From: Natrononativus amylolyticus
GTDB lineage: Archaea > Halobacteriota > Halobacteria > Halobacteriales > Natrialbaceae
DNA length: 64,000 bases
Reading direction: 5' to 3'
Assembly: GCF_024362525.1 (NCBI RefSeq)
Contig: NZ_CP101458.1
Coordinates: forward strand, 372,001-436,000
Of the stretch, positions 53,491 to 61,243 are shown in pieces (position 1 is the stretch's first letter; every line of letters begins with the position of its first letter). The notes under the pieces are model-generated. The model saw only the letters and a list, made by a program, of their open reading frames with translations. It ran no database searches and had not been told where the DNA came from. The position numbers and the translations under genes are program-made.

Positions 53491-53769
53491 TCAGATCTTC
53501 GATTCGGCGTCGTCGGCGAGCTCCTGCATCCGCTTGCCGATGCGGCCGGCGCTCGAGAACTCGTCTTCGCTCATGGCGTTGGCCAGGGCGTTGCCGAGGA
53601 CGAAGACGGCGTGCTTGTGCTCGCTCTTGGATTTGTGGACGTGCGAGGGATCGACGTCGAGCTGTCGGTAGGGTTCGAAGAGGTCGTCCGGAACGTCCTC
53701 GCGCTCGGAGAAGTACTCCATAATTATCACGAGTTCCTCGTGGAGTTCGAGGAGTTCGTCCTTGTGCAT
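53491..53769 (-). CDS. UPF0058 family protein
   Basis: 92 residues, almost all helical: LLELHEELVIIMEYFSERE, then DVDPSHVHKSKSEHKHAVFVLGNALANAM with a His-rich motif typical of the family. UPF0058 is an archaeal family with a metal-binding-like His cluster but no known function. The gene follows the coiled-coil protein gene upstream on the same strand. Confidence 0.88.
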   Translation of the reverse strand: MHKDELLELHEELVIIMEYFSEREDVPDDLFEPYRQLDVDPSHVHKSKSEHKHAVFVLGNALANAMSEDEFSSAGRIGKRMQELADDAESKI

Positions 53770-53992
53770 GTGCCCGTCTATGAACGGTTGTGATTTAAGA
53801 TTTGTGTGGCGCTCGCTCGCATCGTTCGGCGTCTCTCACGATCTTCCCGGCGACGTTGGACCGACGGCGATAGTACCACTGTACGTCCGCCGCGAACTCG
53901 CGTCGAGTGCGGCCCGCGCGGGAACCCACCTGCCAGCGGCGTAAAACTCGTTTCGGCGGTTACTATATACCGTCCTCGCCTCGAGAGCACGT

Positions 53993-54346
53993 ATGTCCGG
54001 AATCGTCTTCTTCGGTACGACGGCGCTCGCGGAGACCGTCGCGTTCTACGTCGACGAGGTCGGCGCAGCGGTGTGGCTCGAGCAACCCGACTGTACGATC
54101 TGTCGTTACGACAATCTGCTGTTCGGCTTCTGTGAGCGCGACCGCGCGGAGACCGACGGAATCCTCACGTTCGTCCTCGAGAGCGCCGACGCGGTCGACG
54201 ACGCGTACGATCACCTCGAGGCACACGCCGTCGAGGAACCACACGAGAACCCGCGTTACGAGATCTACCAGTTCTTCGCCGAGGACCCGGAGGGCCGAAC
54301 CGTCGAGTTCCAGACGTTCCGCCACGAGACCCCGGCGATCGAGTGA
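53993..54346 (+). CDS. VOC superfamily (glyoxalase-like) protein
   Basis: 117 residues with the paired beta-alpha-beta-beta-beta fold of VOC proteins: GIVFFGTTALAETVAFYVDEVGAAVWLEQP at the start and FFAEDPEGRTVEFQTF at the end. The Glu in TVEFQ sits where VOC metal ligands do. Members include glyoxalase, dioxygenases and antibiotic-binding proteins; no substrate can be assigned. Converges with the Fbp ATPase gene by a one-base gap. Confidence 0.8.
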   Translation: MSGIVFFGTTALAETVAFYVDEVGAAVWLEQPDCTICRYDNLLFGFCERDRAETDGILTFVLESADAVDDAYDHLEAHAVEEPHENPRYEIYQFFAEDPEGRTVEFQTFRHETPAIE

Positions 54347-54347
54347 G

Positions 54348-55487
54348 CTACGCGCGCTGGTCGGCGGGGAACCAGGCCAGTTCGTGATCGGCGGTGACGC
54401 GGACGGCGACCCGTTCGTCGAGGTCGATCCGGTCGGAGTGGTTGTGCATACACTCGATGACGTCGCCGCTCTCGAGTTCGACCCGGTAGAGCACCGTGGG
54501 GCCGAGATACCGCCGGTAGACGACGCGGCCGTCGGCTTCGCCGGGGGTGGTCGGGTACGCGGTCACGTCGTCGGGACGGACGAGGAGGTCGATCGCGGTG
54601 CCGTCGTACTCCGCGACGAGGCCGTGGACGTCTTCACGAAGGACGCGACCGAGAGCGGTGTCGACGTGATCGCCGTGTACCCGCCCCGAGAGGAAGCTGG
54701 CGTGACCGAGAAAGCCCGCGACGAACCGCGATTCGGGCTGCTGGAAGACGCGCTCGGGCGGATCGATCTGTTCGATGTCGCCGTCGTTCATCACGGCGAC
54801 CCGATCGGAGATCGAGAGCGCCTCCTCCTGGTCGTGAGTGACCGAGATCGCGGTGACGCCCGCCTCCTTGATGATCCGGCGAACCTCCTCGCGCATCTCC
54901 ACGCGGAGGTCGACGTCGAGGTTCGAGAAGGGCTCGTCGAGCAACAGCATCTCCGGCTCGGGCGCCAGCGAGCGGGCGAGGGCGACTCGCTGTTGCTGGC
55001 CGCCCGAGAGCTCGTCGGGGTAGTCCTCGCCGTGATCCGAGAGCCCGACGAGGTCGAGCAGTTCGTCGACTCGCGCCTCCCGCTCGTCGTCGGGCCACTC
55101 CCGCAGGCCGAAGGCGACGTTCTCGCGGGCCGTGAGGTGCGGAAACAGCGCGAACTCCTGGAAGACGACGCCGACGCCGCGGGACTCGGGCGCGACGAAG
55201 TTGCTCTCGTCGGCGACCGGCCGGCCCTCGAGACGGATCATGCCCGCGTCGGGCTTCTCGAGGCCCGCGATCAGCCGCAACGTCGTCGTCTTCCCGCAGC
55301 CGGAGGGACCCAGAAGCGTGAGAATCTCCCCATCGCGAACCGCGAGCGAGAGGTCGGGGATCACCCGTTCGCTCCCGTAGTGTTTCGCGACCCCCTCGAG
55401 TTCGAGGACGACGTCGGTCGCCGTCGATTCTCGCCTCCCCTCGTCGACCGTCGTCGTGCGTAGTTGTCCCTTCGCCATCGTCGACAT
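54348..55487 (-). CDS. Fbp/Pot-type ABC transporter ATP-binding protein, orphan
   Basis: 379 residues. Walker A GPSGCGKTT (60-68), signature LSGGQQQR, Walker B MLLLDEPFSNLD and switch His in SVTHDQEEAL identify an ABC ATPase of the iron, thiamine and polyamine import class, with a C-terminal TOBE-like regulatory domain (VRPDDVTAYPTTP). A DtxR-type iron box lies in the promoter (separate entry), so iron import is likely. No permease or binding protein is adjacent. Two Met residues (MSTMAK) offer alternative starts. Confidence 0.9.
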   Translation of the reverse strand: MSTMAKGQLRTTTVDEGRRESTATDVVLELEGVAKHYGSERVIPDLSLAVRDGEILTLLGPSGCGKTTTLRLIAGLEKPDAGMIRLEGRPVADESNFVAPESRGVGVVFQEFALFPHLTARENVAFGLREWPDDEREARVDELLDLVGLSDHGEDYPDELSGGQQQRVALARSLAPEPEMLLLDEPFSNLDVDLRVEMREEVRRIIKEAGVTAISVTHDQEEALSISDRVAVMNDGDIEQIDPPERVFQQPESRFVAGFLGHASFLSGRVHGDHVDTALGRVLREDVHGLVAEYDGTAIDLLVRPDDVTAYPTTPGEADGRVVYRRYLGPTVLYRVELESGDVIECMHNHSDRIDLDERVAVRVTADHELAWFPADQRA

Positions 55488-55512
55488 CCGGCAGAGACCG
55501 GTGTTCGTCTAG

Positions 55513-55528
55513 TTTAGGTGGGCCTAAA
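55513..55528 (-). promoter_or_regulatory. DtxR/SirR-type iron box
   Basis: TTTAGG-TGGG-CCTAAA is a palindrome (arms TTTAGG and CCTAAA, four-base spacer) that matches the archaeal DtxR-family metal-repressor box pattern TTAGGnnnnCCTAA. It lies 26-41 bases upstream of the ABC ATPase start. On the minus strand a TATA-like CTATAAGT follows at 55531-55538, so the repressor would cover the transcription start. Confidence 0.75.
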
Positions 55529-55569
55529 ACACTTATAGATACCGGTTTCTGACACCTACAGTCGGGGCC

Positions 55570-56040
55570 TCAGAGCTCGACGCCGCTCGGGATGAGGCTG
55601 TGCTGGCGAAGCAGGCTCCCCTCGTCGTCGTAGACGAGGAACGTCCGTTTCTCGTAGGTCGTCAGCCGGTCGCCGTCGAGGAGGATGTCGACGACGTACC
55701 GGCCCTCGTCGTCGGAGTCGCTCTCGCCGTAGCGCCGGGCCGCCCGGATGAACGTGAGGACGTCCGCGGCGTCCTCGTTGAGTTCGAGCACGAAGTCGCC
55801 CGTGACTCGGTCGGTCACGCTGACGACGCCGGCGACGTCCTCCTCGAGGGGGCCCTGGAGACGCAGGGCGACGTCGGTCTCCGACGCCTCGAGGAGGTCG
55901 CCCTCGGGAGCGGTGAGGCGGTCGCGAAGTATCGCCGACGGGCCGGTGAACTCGATCGATACCGACGGCTTCCGGGGCTCGCCGTCGGTTTCGACCCAGT
56001 CGACGTTGCGGACGGTCAGCGTGAAGTGCTCGCGCCTCAT
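55570..56040 (-). CDS. hypothetical protein (DUF5793-like)
   Basis: 156 residues from MRREHFTLTVRNVDWVE at 56040. It is acidic and mostly beta: FVLELNEDAADVLTFI, DILLDGDRLTTYEKRTFLVYDDEG and SLIPSGVEL at the end. No signal, membrane span or catalytic motif. The N-terminus resembles haloarchaeal DUF5793. It lies between the iron-regulated ATPase gene and the divergent Trm9-like gene, 82 bases beyond the ATPase start. Confidence 0.7.
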   Translation of the reverse strand: MRREHFTLTVRNVDWVETDGEPRKPSVSIEFTGPSAILRDRLTAPEGDLLEASETDVALRLQGPLEEDVAGVVSVTDRVTGDFVLELNEDAADVLTFIRAARRYGESDSDDEGRYVVDILLDGDRLTTYEKRTFLVYDDEGSLLRQHSLIPSGVEL

Positions 56041-56190
56041 TACGTATCCGTTGATTGGGACCCCTGGGGTATGAACGTAACGCCACCGGAGACGAGGCTG
56101 TGCGCTTCGTCGACGCCGTCGACTCGGGACCGCCGACTCCAGTCGCCGTCCGGTGAGAACGCTTTTACACCGGGCCGGCGAGCACTCGCC

Positions 56191-56826
56191 ATGAACCGTC
56201 GGGCGGACGTCCGCGACACCTACGACCGGATCGCCGCACACTTCGCCTCGACGCGGGAGTACGCCTGGCCCGAAGTCGAGTCGTTTCTGGAGGGGCGGAC
56301 GGGATCGGTCGGACTCGACCTCGGCTGTGGCAACTGTCGCCACGCCGAGTTGCTCGCCGCCCGCTGTGACCGCGTCGTCGGCCTCGACGTGAGCCGGGGC
56401 CTCCTCGAGGCCGGCCGGGCGCGGGCCGCCGACCGGGAGTTCGCGGTGTCCCTGCTCCAGGGTGACGCGGCGGCGCTTCCCCTCCGGGAGGGCGCGGTCG
56501 GTCTGGCGGTGTACGTCGCGACGCTGCACCACCTTCCGACGCGCGAGGATCGTCTCTCGAGTCTGAACGAACTCGCCCGGGTTCTCGCCGCCGACGGCGC
56601 GGGGCTGGTCAGCGCCTGGAGCACGGCTCACGACCGGTTCGACCGCGACGACGGCTTCGACACGACCGTCGAGTGGACGCTGCCCGGCGGCGAGACGGTC
56701 GACCGGTTCTACCACATCTACGCGCCCGAGGAGTTCGTGGCCGACCTCGAGGCGAGCGAGCTGGTCCTCGAGGAGTGGGAGCTCTCGAGCGGAAACTGCT
56801 ACGCCGTCGTCGGCGGCGAGGAGTGA
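56191..56826 (+). CDS. Trm9-like tRNA wobble-uridine methyltransferase
   Basis: 211 residues from MNRRADVRDTYDRIAAHFASTR at 56191. The SAM motif is VGLDLGCGNCRHAELL, followed by VVGLDVSRGLLEAGR and AVYVATLHHLPTREDRLSSLNELARVL. The N-terminal YDRIAAHFASTR, GCGNCRH, and the HHL segment are shared with Trm9/ABH8-type tRNA carboxymethyluridine methyltransferases. In yeast, Trm9 needs Trm112; a Trm112-like gene lies at 44828-45025. A general methyltransferase is the alternative. Confidence 0.75.
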   Translation: MNRRADVRDTYDRIAAHFASTREYAWPEVESFLEGRTGSVGLDLGCGNCRHAELLAARCDRVVGLDVSRGLLEAGRARAADREFAVSLLQGDAAALPLREGAVGLAVYVATLHHLPTREDRLSSLNELARVLAADGAGLVSAWSTAHDRFDRDDGFDTTVEWTLPGGETVDRFYHIYAPEEFVADLEASELVLEEWELSSGNCYAVVGGEE

Positions 56827-56948
56827 GCGACACCGCCGCGATTCGTCCCCCGCCGTCGACGAGCGATTCGCCCGACGGGTCGGTGGCGATCGCCTCGAGC
56901 GGACCAAAAAGGAAGACCCTTAAACGAGGAGCGAAAACTCGGAGATGC

Positions 56949-57019
56949 GCGCGGATGGTCTAGTGGCAGGACCTGAGCCTTCCAAGCTCATGGCCCGGGT
57001 TCAAATCCCGGTCCGCGCA
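56949..57019 (+). tRNA. tRNA-Gly (anticodon TCC)
   Basis: The cloverleaf is complete. The seven-base acceptor stem is GCGCGGA with TCCGCGC. The anticodon stem is TGAGC/GCTCA around the loop CTTCCAA, giving TCC, which reads GGA codons. The T arm is CCGGG-TTCAAAT-CCCGG. The discriminator base is A and no CCA is encoded. The 3' end is duplicated downstream as a 25-base direct repeat. Confidence 0.95.
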
Positions 57020-57020
57020 T
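56996..57020 (+). repeat. att-like direct repeat within tRNA-Gly (copy 1)
   Basis: The last 24 bases of tRNA-Gly plus one flanking T, matching 57120-57144 exactly. Confidence 0.85.
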
Positions 57021-57054
57021 TCCTGCGGCGAACAATACCGTGAGCCGCAGGAAT
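57019..57054. terminator. perfect hairpin after tRNA-Gly
   Basis: ATTCCTGCGGC (57019-57029) and GCCGCAGGAAT (57044-57054) form an 11-base-pair perfect stem with a 14-base loop, starting on the last tRNA base. It may be a terminator, a processing signal or a recombination site left from integration. Confidence 0.55.
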
Positions 57055-57119
57055 CGTGTTAGGGATTTGAAGCACGCGAGTCGCAGCGTCCGAACGGGGT
57101 GAGGACGACCGTCTCGCCT

Positions 57120-57144
57120 CGGGTTCAAATCCCGGTCCGCGCAT
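57120..57144 (+). repeat. att-like direct repeat of tRNA-Gly 3' end (copy 2)
   Basis: Exact 25-base copy of 56996-57020, from the T arm to the acceptor end. About 100 bases lie between the copies. This is the footprint expected after integration into a tRNA gene and loss of most of the element. A partial inverted copy, AGGGATTTGAA, lies at 57061-57071. Confidence 0.85.
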
Positions 57145-57199
57145 ATTTCACGCGAGCAGACCCACGAACGCGTAGCGACGGCGTTCGAGTCCCCGTCGA

Positions 57200-57913
57200 T
57201 CAACCGTATCTCTCGCGTACGTACTCGAGGATTTCGGCCACGAACCCGGGGTCGTACGTCCAGAACCCGGCGTAGGCGCCCGGTTCGCGCTCCCTGGCGA
57301 GGAGGGCACACGACTGCAGGTCGTCGCTGCCGCCGTCGTACGCCAGCAGCCAGTGTGTTCCGATCTCCTCGCTCGCGTGGACTCGTACGGTCGCGTCCGG
57401 GATCGCCGACGGCGCCCGGTCGGCCCGACAGTGGACGGTGACGCCGAGGTCGGTTTCCCGGCTCAGGCGGTCGTACACCGGCACCTGCGACTCGAGGGCG
57501 CCGGGGCGCTGGAAGCCGGCGACGAGCGTCCCGGTGCCGACTCGCCAGGCCCGGTTTTCGATCTCGCGGCTCGTCGCGAGAAGCTGGCGGCGATCGAGCG
57601 TATACCAGAGCGTATCGTCGAGGACCTCGAGCAGGGTGCAGTACCCCGCGCCGATCAGGCCGTCGTCCCACGGACGGTAGATCGGCGGCTCGAGGAACTC
57701 GCGGAGCTCCCGGAAGCCGATCGAGGAGACGAACTCGCCGTCGGCTCGGATGACGAGAAAGCCGTCGCTCGAGACCGACGGCAGCGACCGGGTGCGGAGA
57801 GAGACCGCACGGGTCGAAAACAGTTCGGCGACGTCGGGGTCGTCCGCCGCCGTGTAGAGGACGAGTTCGGGCCGGTTTTCTTCGACGCGTTCGAGAAAGT
57901 CGCGAAGCGCCAT
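57200..57913 (-). CDS. DICT sensory domain protein
   Basis: 237 residues. FSTRAVSLRTRSLPSVSSDGFLVIRADGEFVSSIGF through RRQLLATSREIENRAWRVGTGTLVAGFQ is a DICT domain, a module found with diguanylate cyclases, histidine kinases and HTH proteins in cyanobacteria and haloarchaea. No output domain is fused. The wHTH gene just upstream on the same strand is the likely partner. The ligand is unknown. A second alpha/beta segment completes the C-terminus. Confidence 0.85.
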   Translation of the reverse strand: MALRDFLERVEENRPELVLYTAADDPDVAELFSTRAVSLRTRSLPSVSSDGFLVIRADGEFVSSIGFRELREFLEPPIYRPWDDGLIGAGYCTLLEVLDDTLWYTLDRRQLLATSREIENRAWRVGTGTLVAGFQRPGALESQVPVYDRLSRETDLGVTVHCRADRAPSAIPDATVRVHASEEIGTHWLLAYDGGSDDLQSCALLAREREPGAYAGFWTYDPGFVAEILEYVRERYG

Positions 57914-57928
57914 CGGGCTACTGCCCCG

Positions 57929-58327
57929 TCATCCGTGGGCGACCCCCGTTTCGACCGCACACGCCCTGTCGATGAACGCCCGCGTCGTCGGCGAGAGCGC
58001 CTCGAGCGAGACGGTTCCGTTCTCGGTGCGGACGAGGCCCGCCTCGACCAGCGCGGGTACGTGGCGGTGTCTGAGAGTGAGCAGTACGTGATCGCGCACT
58101 CGCCGACTCGCCATCCCGTAGGCCGTGGCCCGGGTCCAGCCCGCGACGACGTCCGCGAGTTCGTCGACCGAAACGGTGCGGTGCTCGAGCAGGAAGTAGA
58201 GCGCGTACCGGCGGTCCCGGTTCCGGAGGGCGGTGAACAGCTCGTCCATCGAGTCGGCGCCCCGGTCGCGGTCGTGGCTGTCGCCGTGCGGAGGGCGGTC
58301 ATCCCCCGAGTGTTCGTCCCCACCCAT
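57929..58327 (-). CDS. winged-helix protein (DUF7344-like)
   Basis: 132 residues with an acidic, His-rich N-terminal tail (GGDEHSGDDRPPHGDSHDRDRG) and a winged helix: MDELFTALRNRDRRYALYFLLEHRTVSVDELADVVAG with VRDHVLLTLRHRHVPALVEAGLV. This matches haloarchaeal DUF7344 regulators. It is probably cotranscribed with the DICT-domain gene that follows (15-base gap), suggesting a split sensor and DNA-binding pair. Confidence 0.8.
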   Translation of the reverse strand: MGGDEHSGDDRPPHGDSHDRDRGADSMDELFTALRNRDRRYALYFLLEHRTVSVDELADVVAGWTRATAYGMASRRVRDHVLLTLRHRHVPALVEAGLVRTENGTVSLEALSPTTRAFIDRACAVETGVAHG

Positions 58328-58390
58328 CGTTCATCGGGTACGTAAGCGCGAGCAGCGGGTTAGCTATTACGCTGTGAGTGCAGGCCCGGC

Positions 58391-58942
58391 TCACTCCTCG
58401 AGGGTGTCGTCGGTCGGCCGGTCGGTGAGGTCGATCGTGACGGCGAACACGGCGCCCATAACCGTTCCGAAGACGAGGTGACCCACCATGCTCTCGACGG
58501 CGATCGTGGGGAACTCCCCCGCAGCAGCGGTTCCCAGCGCGGCCGTCCAGACGGGGAGGACGAGCACCGGCAGTACCGCCCAGATGAGGAGTCCGAACGC
58601 GAATCCGGCGCCGACGATTCGGAGCATGACGTTCGTCCTGGAGATCGCCTCCGTCTCGACGTCGGCCTGTAACACGCCGAGGACGAGCTCGCGGGTGACG
58701 AGGAACGCGAAGACGACGCCGAGCACCGCGCCGTGGGCGACGTGGATCCCCCAGCCGACGACGCCGGTGGGCTCGAGCCCGTAGATCGCCGGAATCGCGG
58801 CCGCGACGATCTCCGGGTCGAACAGCCACATCACGATGCCGAAGCCGACGGCACCGACCGCTCCGGCGACGGCGCCGCCGATCGGCCAGCCGACGCGACT
58901 CCTGATTCCGAACGTGGTCACGTGTTCTGACTCGGTGCTCAT
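58391..58942 (-). CDS. membrane protein, unknown function
   Basis: 183 residues from MSTESEHVTT at 58942. Four hydrophobic segments (GGAVAGAVGAVGFGIVMWLF; IHVAHGAVLGVVFAFLV; VLRIVGAGFAFGLLIWAVLPVLVLPVW; GHLVFGTVMGAVFAVTI) make an integral membrane protein with Gly-rich spans and short loops. It resembles haloarchaeal DUF6789-type proteins. Function unknown. Confidence 0.7.
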   Translation of the reverse strand: MSTESEHVTTFGIRSRVGWPIGGAVAGAVGAVGFGIVMWLFDPEIVAAAIPAIYGLEPTGVVGWGIHVAHGAVLGVVFAFLVTRELVLGVLQADVETEAISRTNVMLRIVGAGFAFGLLIWAVLPVLVLPVWTAALGTAAAGEFPTIAVESMVGHLVFGTVMGAVFAVTIDLTDRPTDDTLEE

Positions 58943-59058
58943 CGTGCGAGTATCTACCACGGTGGGCGGGAAAAACGTTCGTCCGAAACGAATCGGTGTC
59001 CCGATCCCGCGCCGCCGAGAAGGAAGCGGCTTAGTGGACGGCCGTCGGACGGTACCGC

Positions 59059-59610
59059 GTGGAGATCGACGTACTGGGCTGGCCGCCGGACGGGCCGACG
59101 CTCCGCCTCGACCACGAGCGGTTCAGCTACGCCGGGAAGTTCGTCATGTCGAACACCGGGAAGGCGGTCGCCCGAGACGGCGGCGAGATCGTCGCGGCGG
59201 TCGCGTTCAACGAGGACCGGACCGACGCGGAGCGCCTCTGGCTCCGGTACGTCACCGTCGCACGCGAGCGCCGCGGCGAGGGGATCGGCCCCCGGCTGAT
59301 CGCGGTCGTCCGCGACCGCGCCGTCGCGCGCGGCTACGGGCGCCTCCGGATCGCGGTGAACAACCCTTACGCCTACGAGGCGCTGTCGCGAGTTGGATTT
59401 CGGTACACCGGCGAGACGACGGGGATCGCGGAGCTGATCCTCGAGTTCCGGGCTGACGAGAGCGGGCGGGCGAGCGGCGCCGGTCGGGCCATCGATCCCG
59501 ACCGCTACCGGGAGGGTCTCGCGGCGTTTCGCGGTCGGGACCTCTCCGAGGAGGAACGGACGTTCCTCGAGAACTACCTCGAGCGCGGCCCGCCGACGCG
59601 ACTCGAGTAG
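59059..59610 (+). CDS. GNAT family N-acetyltransferase
   Basis: 183 residues, GTG start at 59059. The acetyl-CoA binding motif VTVARERRGEGIGPRLIAVVRDRAVARGYGRLRIAVNNPYAYEALSRVGF is standard GNAT (motif A with R-x-x-G-E-G, motif B). The N-terminus is an unusual FVMSNTGKAVARDGG strand. A C-terminal helical extension of about 45 residues ends in FRGRDLSEEERTFLENYLERG. The acceptor is unknown. It is 42 bases ahead of the FEN-1 gene and may share its transcript. Confidence 0.88.
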   Translation: MEIDVLGWPPDGPTLRLDHERFSYAGKFVMSNTGKAVARDGGEIVAAVAFNEDRTDAERLWLRYVTVARERRGEGIGPRLIAVVRDRAVARGYGRLRIAVNNPYAYEALSRVGFRYTGETTGIAELILEFRADESGRASGAGRAIDPDRYREGLAAFRGRDLSEEERTFLENYLERGPPTRLE

Positions 59611-59652
59611 GAAGCCAACGATTCAAATCCGGTACCCCCCAATAGGCCCACA

Positions 59653-60630
59653 ATGGGTAACGCAGCACTGCGAGAGATCGCCGTCATCGAGGAGATTCCG
59701 TTCGCGGACGTCGAGGGGGTCGTCGCCGTCGACGCGCACAACTGGCTCTATCGCTACCTGACGACGACCGTCAAGTGGACCTCGAGTTCGAAATACACCA
59801 CGCCCGACGGGACCGAAGTCGCGAACCTGATCGGGATCGTCCAGGGGCTGCCGAAGTTCTTCGAACACGACGTGGTGCCGGTGATGGTGTTCGACGGCGG
59901 CCCCTCCGAGCTCAAGGCCGACGAGATCGACGCCCGCCGCGAGCAGCGCGCGAGCTACGAGGAACAGCTCGCGGTCGCCCGCGAGGAGGGCGACGAGATC
60001 GCGATCGCCCAGCTCGAGTCGCGCACCCAGCGGCTGACGCCGACGATTCAGGAGACGAGCCGCGAACTCCTTCGCTTGCTCGACGTCCCCATCGTGGAGG
60101 CGCCCGCCGAGGGCGAGGCGCAGGCGGCGCACATGGTCCGTCGGGGCGACGCCGACTACGTCGGTTCCGAGGACTACGACGCGCTCTTGTTCGGCGCCCC
60201 GCTCACGCTGCGCCAGCTCACCAGCAAGGGGGACCCCGAACTGATGGATCTCGAGGCGACGCTCGCCCACCACGAGCTGACGCTGGAACAGCTGATCGAC
60301 GCCGCGATCCTGATCGGCACCGACTTCAACGAGGGGGTCCACGGCATCGGCCCGAAGACCGCGATCTCGGCGATTTCCGAGCACGGCGACCTCTGGAGCG
60401 TTCTCGAAGCGCGCGGCGAACACATCGAGTACGCCGACCGGGTTCGCCAGCTGTTCCGGGACCCGAACGTGACCGACGACTACGACCTCGAGACGAGCCT
60501 CGAGCCGGACCTCGAAGCGGCGCGCGCCTACGTGACCGACGAGTGGGGCGTCGACGCCGACGAGGTCGAGCGGGGGTTCGAGCGGGTCGACGAGAGCGTT
60601 ACCCAGACGGGGCTCGACCGGTGGACGTAG
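59653..60630 (+). CDS. fen: flap endonuclease 1
   Basis: 325 residues. The XPG N-region ([15 protein letters not shown]), the arch, and the I-region ([34 protein letters not shown]) with its acidic metal ligands are present, as is the H3TH ([22 protein letters not shown]). The C-terminus TQTGLDRWT is a PIP-box that binds the sliding clamp. It removes 5' flaps during Okazaki fragment processing and repair. The start [10 protein letters not shown] is the usual haloarchaeal N-terminus. Confidence 0.95.
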   Translation: MGNAALREIAVIEEIPFADVEGVVAVDAHNWLYRYLTTTVKWTSSSKYTTPDGTEVANLIGIVQGLPKFFEHDVVPVMVFDGGPSELKADEIDARREQRASYEEQLAVAREEGDEIAIAQLESRTQRLTPTIQETSRELLRLLDVPIVEAPAEGEAQAAHMVRRGDADYVGSEDYDALLFGAPLTLRQLTSKGDPELMDLEATLAHHELTLEQLIDAAILIGTDFNEGVHGIGPKTAISAISEHGDLWSVLEARGEHIEYADRVRQLFRDPNVTDDYDLETSLEPDLEAARAYVTDEWGVDADEVERGFERVDESVTQTGLDRWT

Positions 60631-60866
60631 CAGGCGGCGCACGAGTGTGGCGGTCGTTCCCGTTCGCGTCGGGAGGCCGGTGACTGCGGCGGTCGAGCCG
60701 ACGAGTCGAAGCGCGGCGATGGCTGCGGCTATGGACGGACGAACACCGACGTGAAAACCGACTCCGGAGGGGAGTCCGGACCGGAAACCGGGTCGAATCC
60801 AGTCCGCAGTTAACAGGCCCATAATAACTTACGTCGCTCGAGTATCCGGACTCGGGGTGACAACCC

Positions 60867-61181
60867 ATGTCCCAAGAGCCAGAAGGCGGCCGAAGCCGTG
60901 ACTCTGCTCGATCGGAACAACCCCCGGAAGACCGGCGACGCGAGCCGCGCTTCGCTCCCGGAGCGTGGATGGCGTCGACTGCGATGCAGACGATCGTGGC
61001 CATCGTCGGCCTCGTCGTCGTCCTCTTCGCAGTCGGTCAGGCACTCGGTGCCGACCTGCTCGGGATGCTCGCTAACGCGCTCGCGACACAGACCGGCCAG
61101 TGGTTGGCAGTGGCGTTCATCGCGCTGCTCGTGGTCGGTGCAGCGATGCGAGCGATGGCGTTCACCCGCGCTCGCTGGTAA
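60867..61181 (+). CDS. small two-span membrane protein, unknown function
   Basis: 104 residues. The N-terminal 35 residues are hydrophilic and charged (SRDSARSEQPPEDRRREPRF). Two hydrophobic segments follow: MQTIVAIVGLVVVLFAVGQALG and WLAVAFIALLVVGAAMRAMAF. The start is preceded by CATAATAACTTA near 60820-60832, a promoter-like AT-rich stretch. No family recognised. Confidence 0.65.
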   Translation: MSQEPEGGRSRDSARSEQPPEDRRREPRFAPGAWMASTAMQTIVAIVGLVVVLFAVGQALGADLLGMLANALATQTGQWLAVAFIALLVVGAAMRAMAFTRARW

Positions 61182-61243
61182 CTCCGGTTGACGTTGTCTC
61201 GCCCCTTTTTAGCGCGGCTCCGACGGCGAGTCCCGACTCCCGG

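Noticed and set aside
57120-57144. Second tRNA-Gly gene
   Set aside because: Only the 3' 24 bases are present, with no acceptor 5' half or anticodon arm; it is an att-like repeat.
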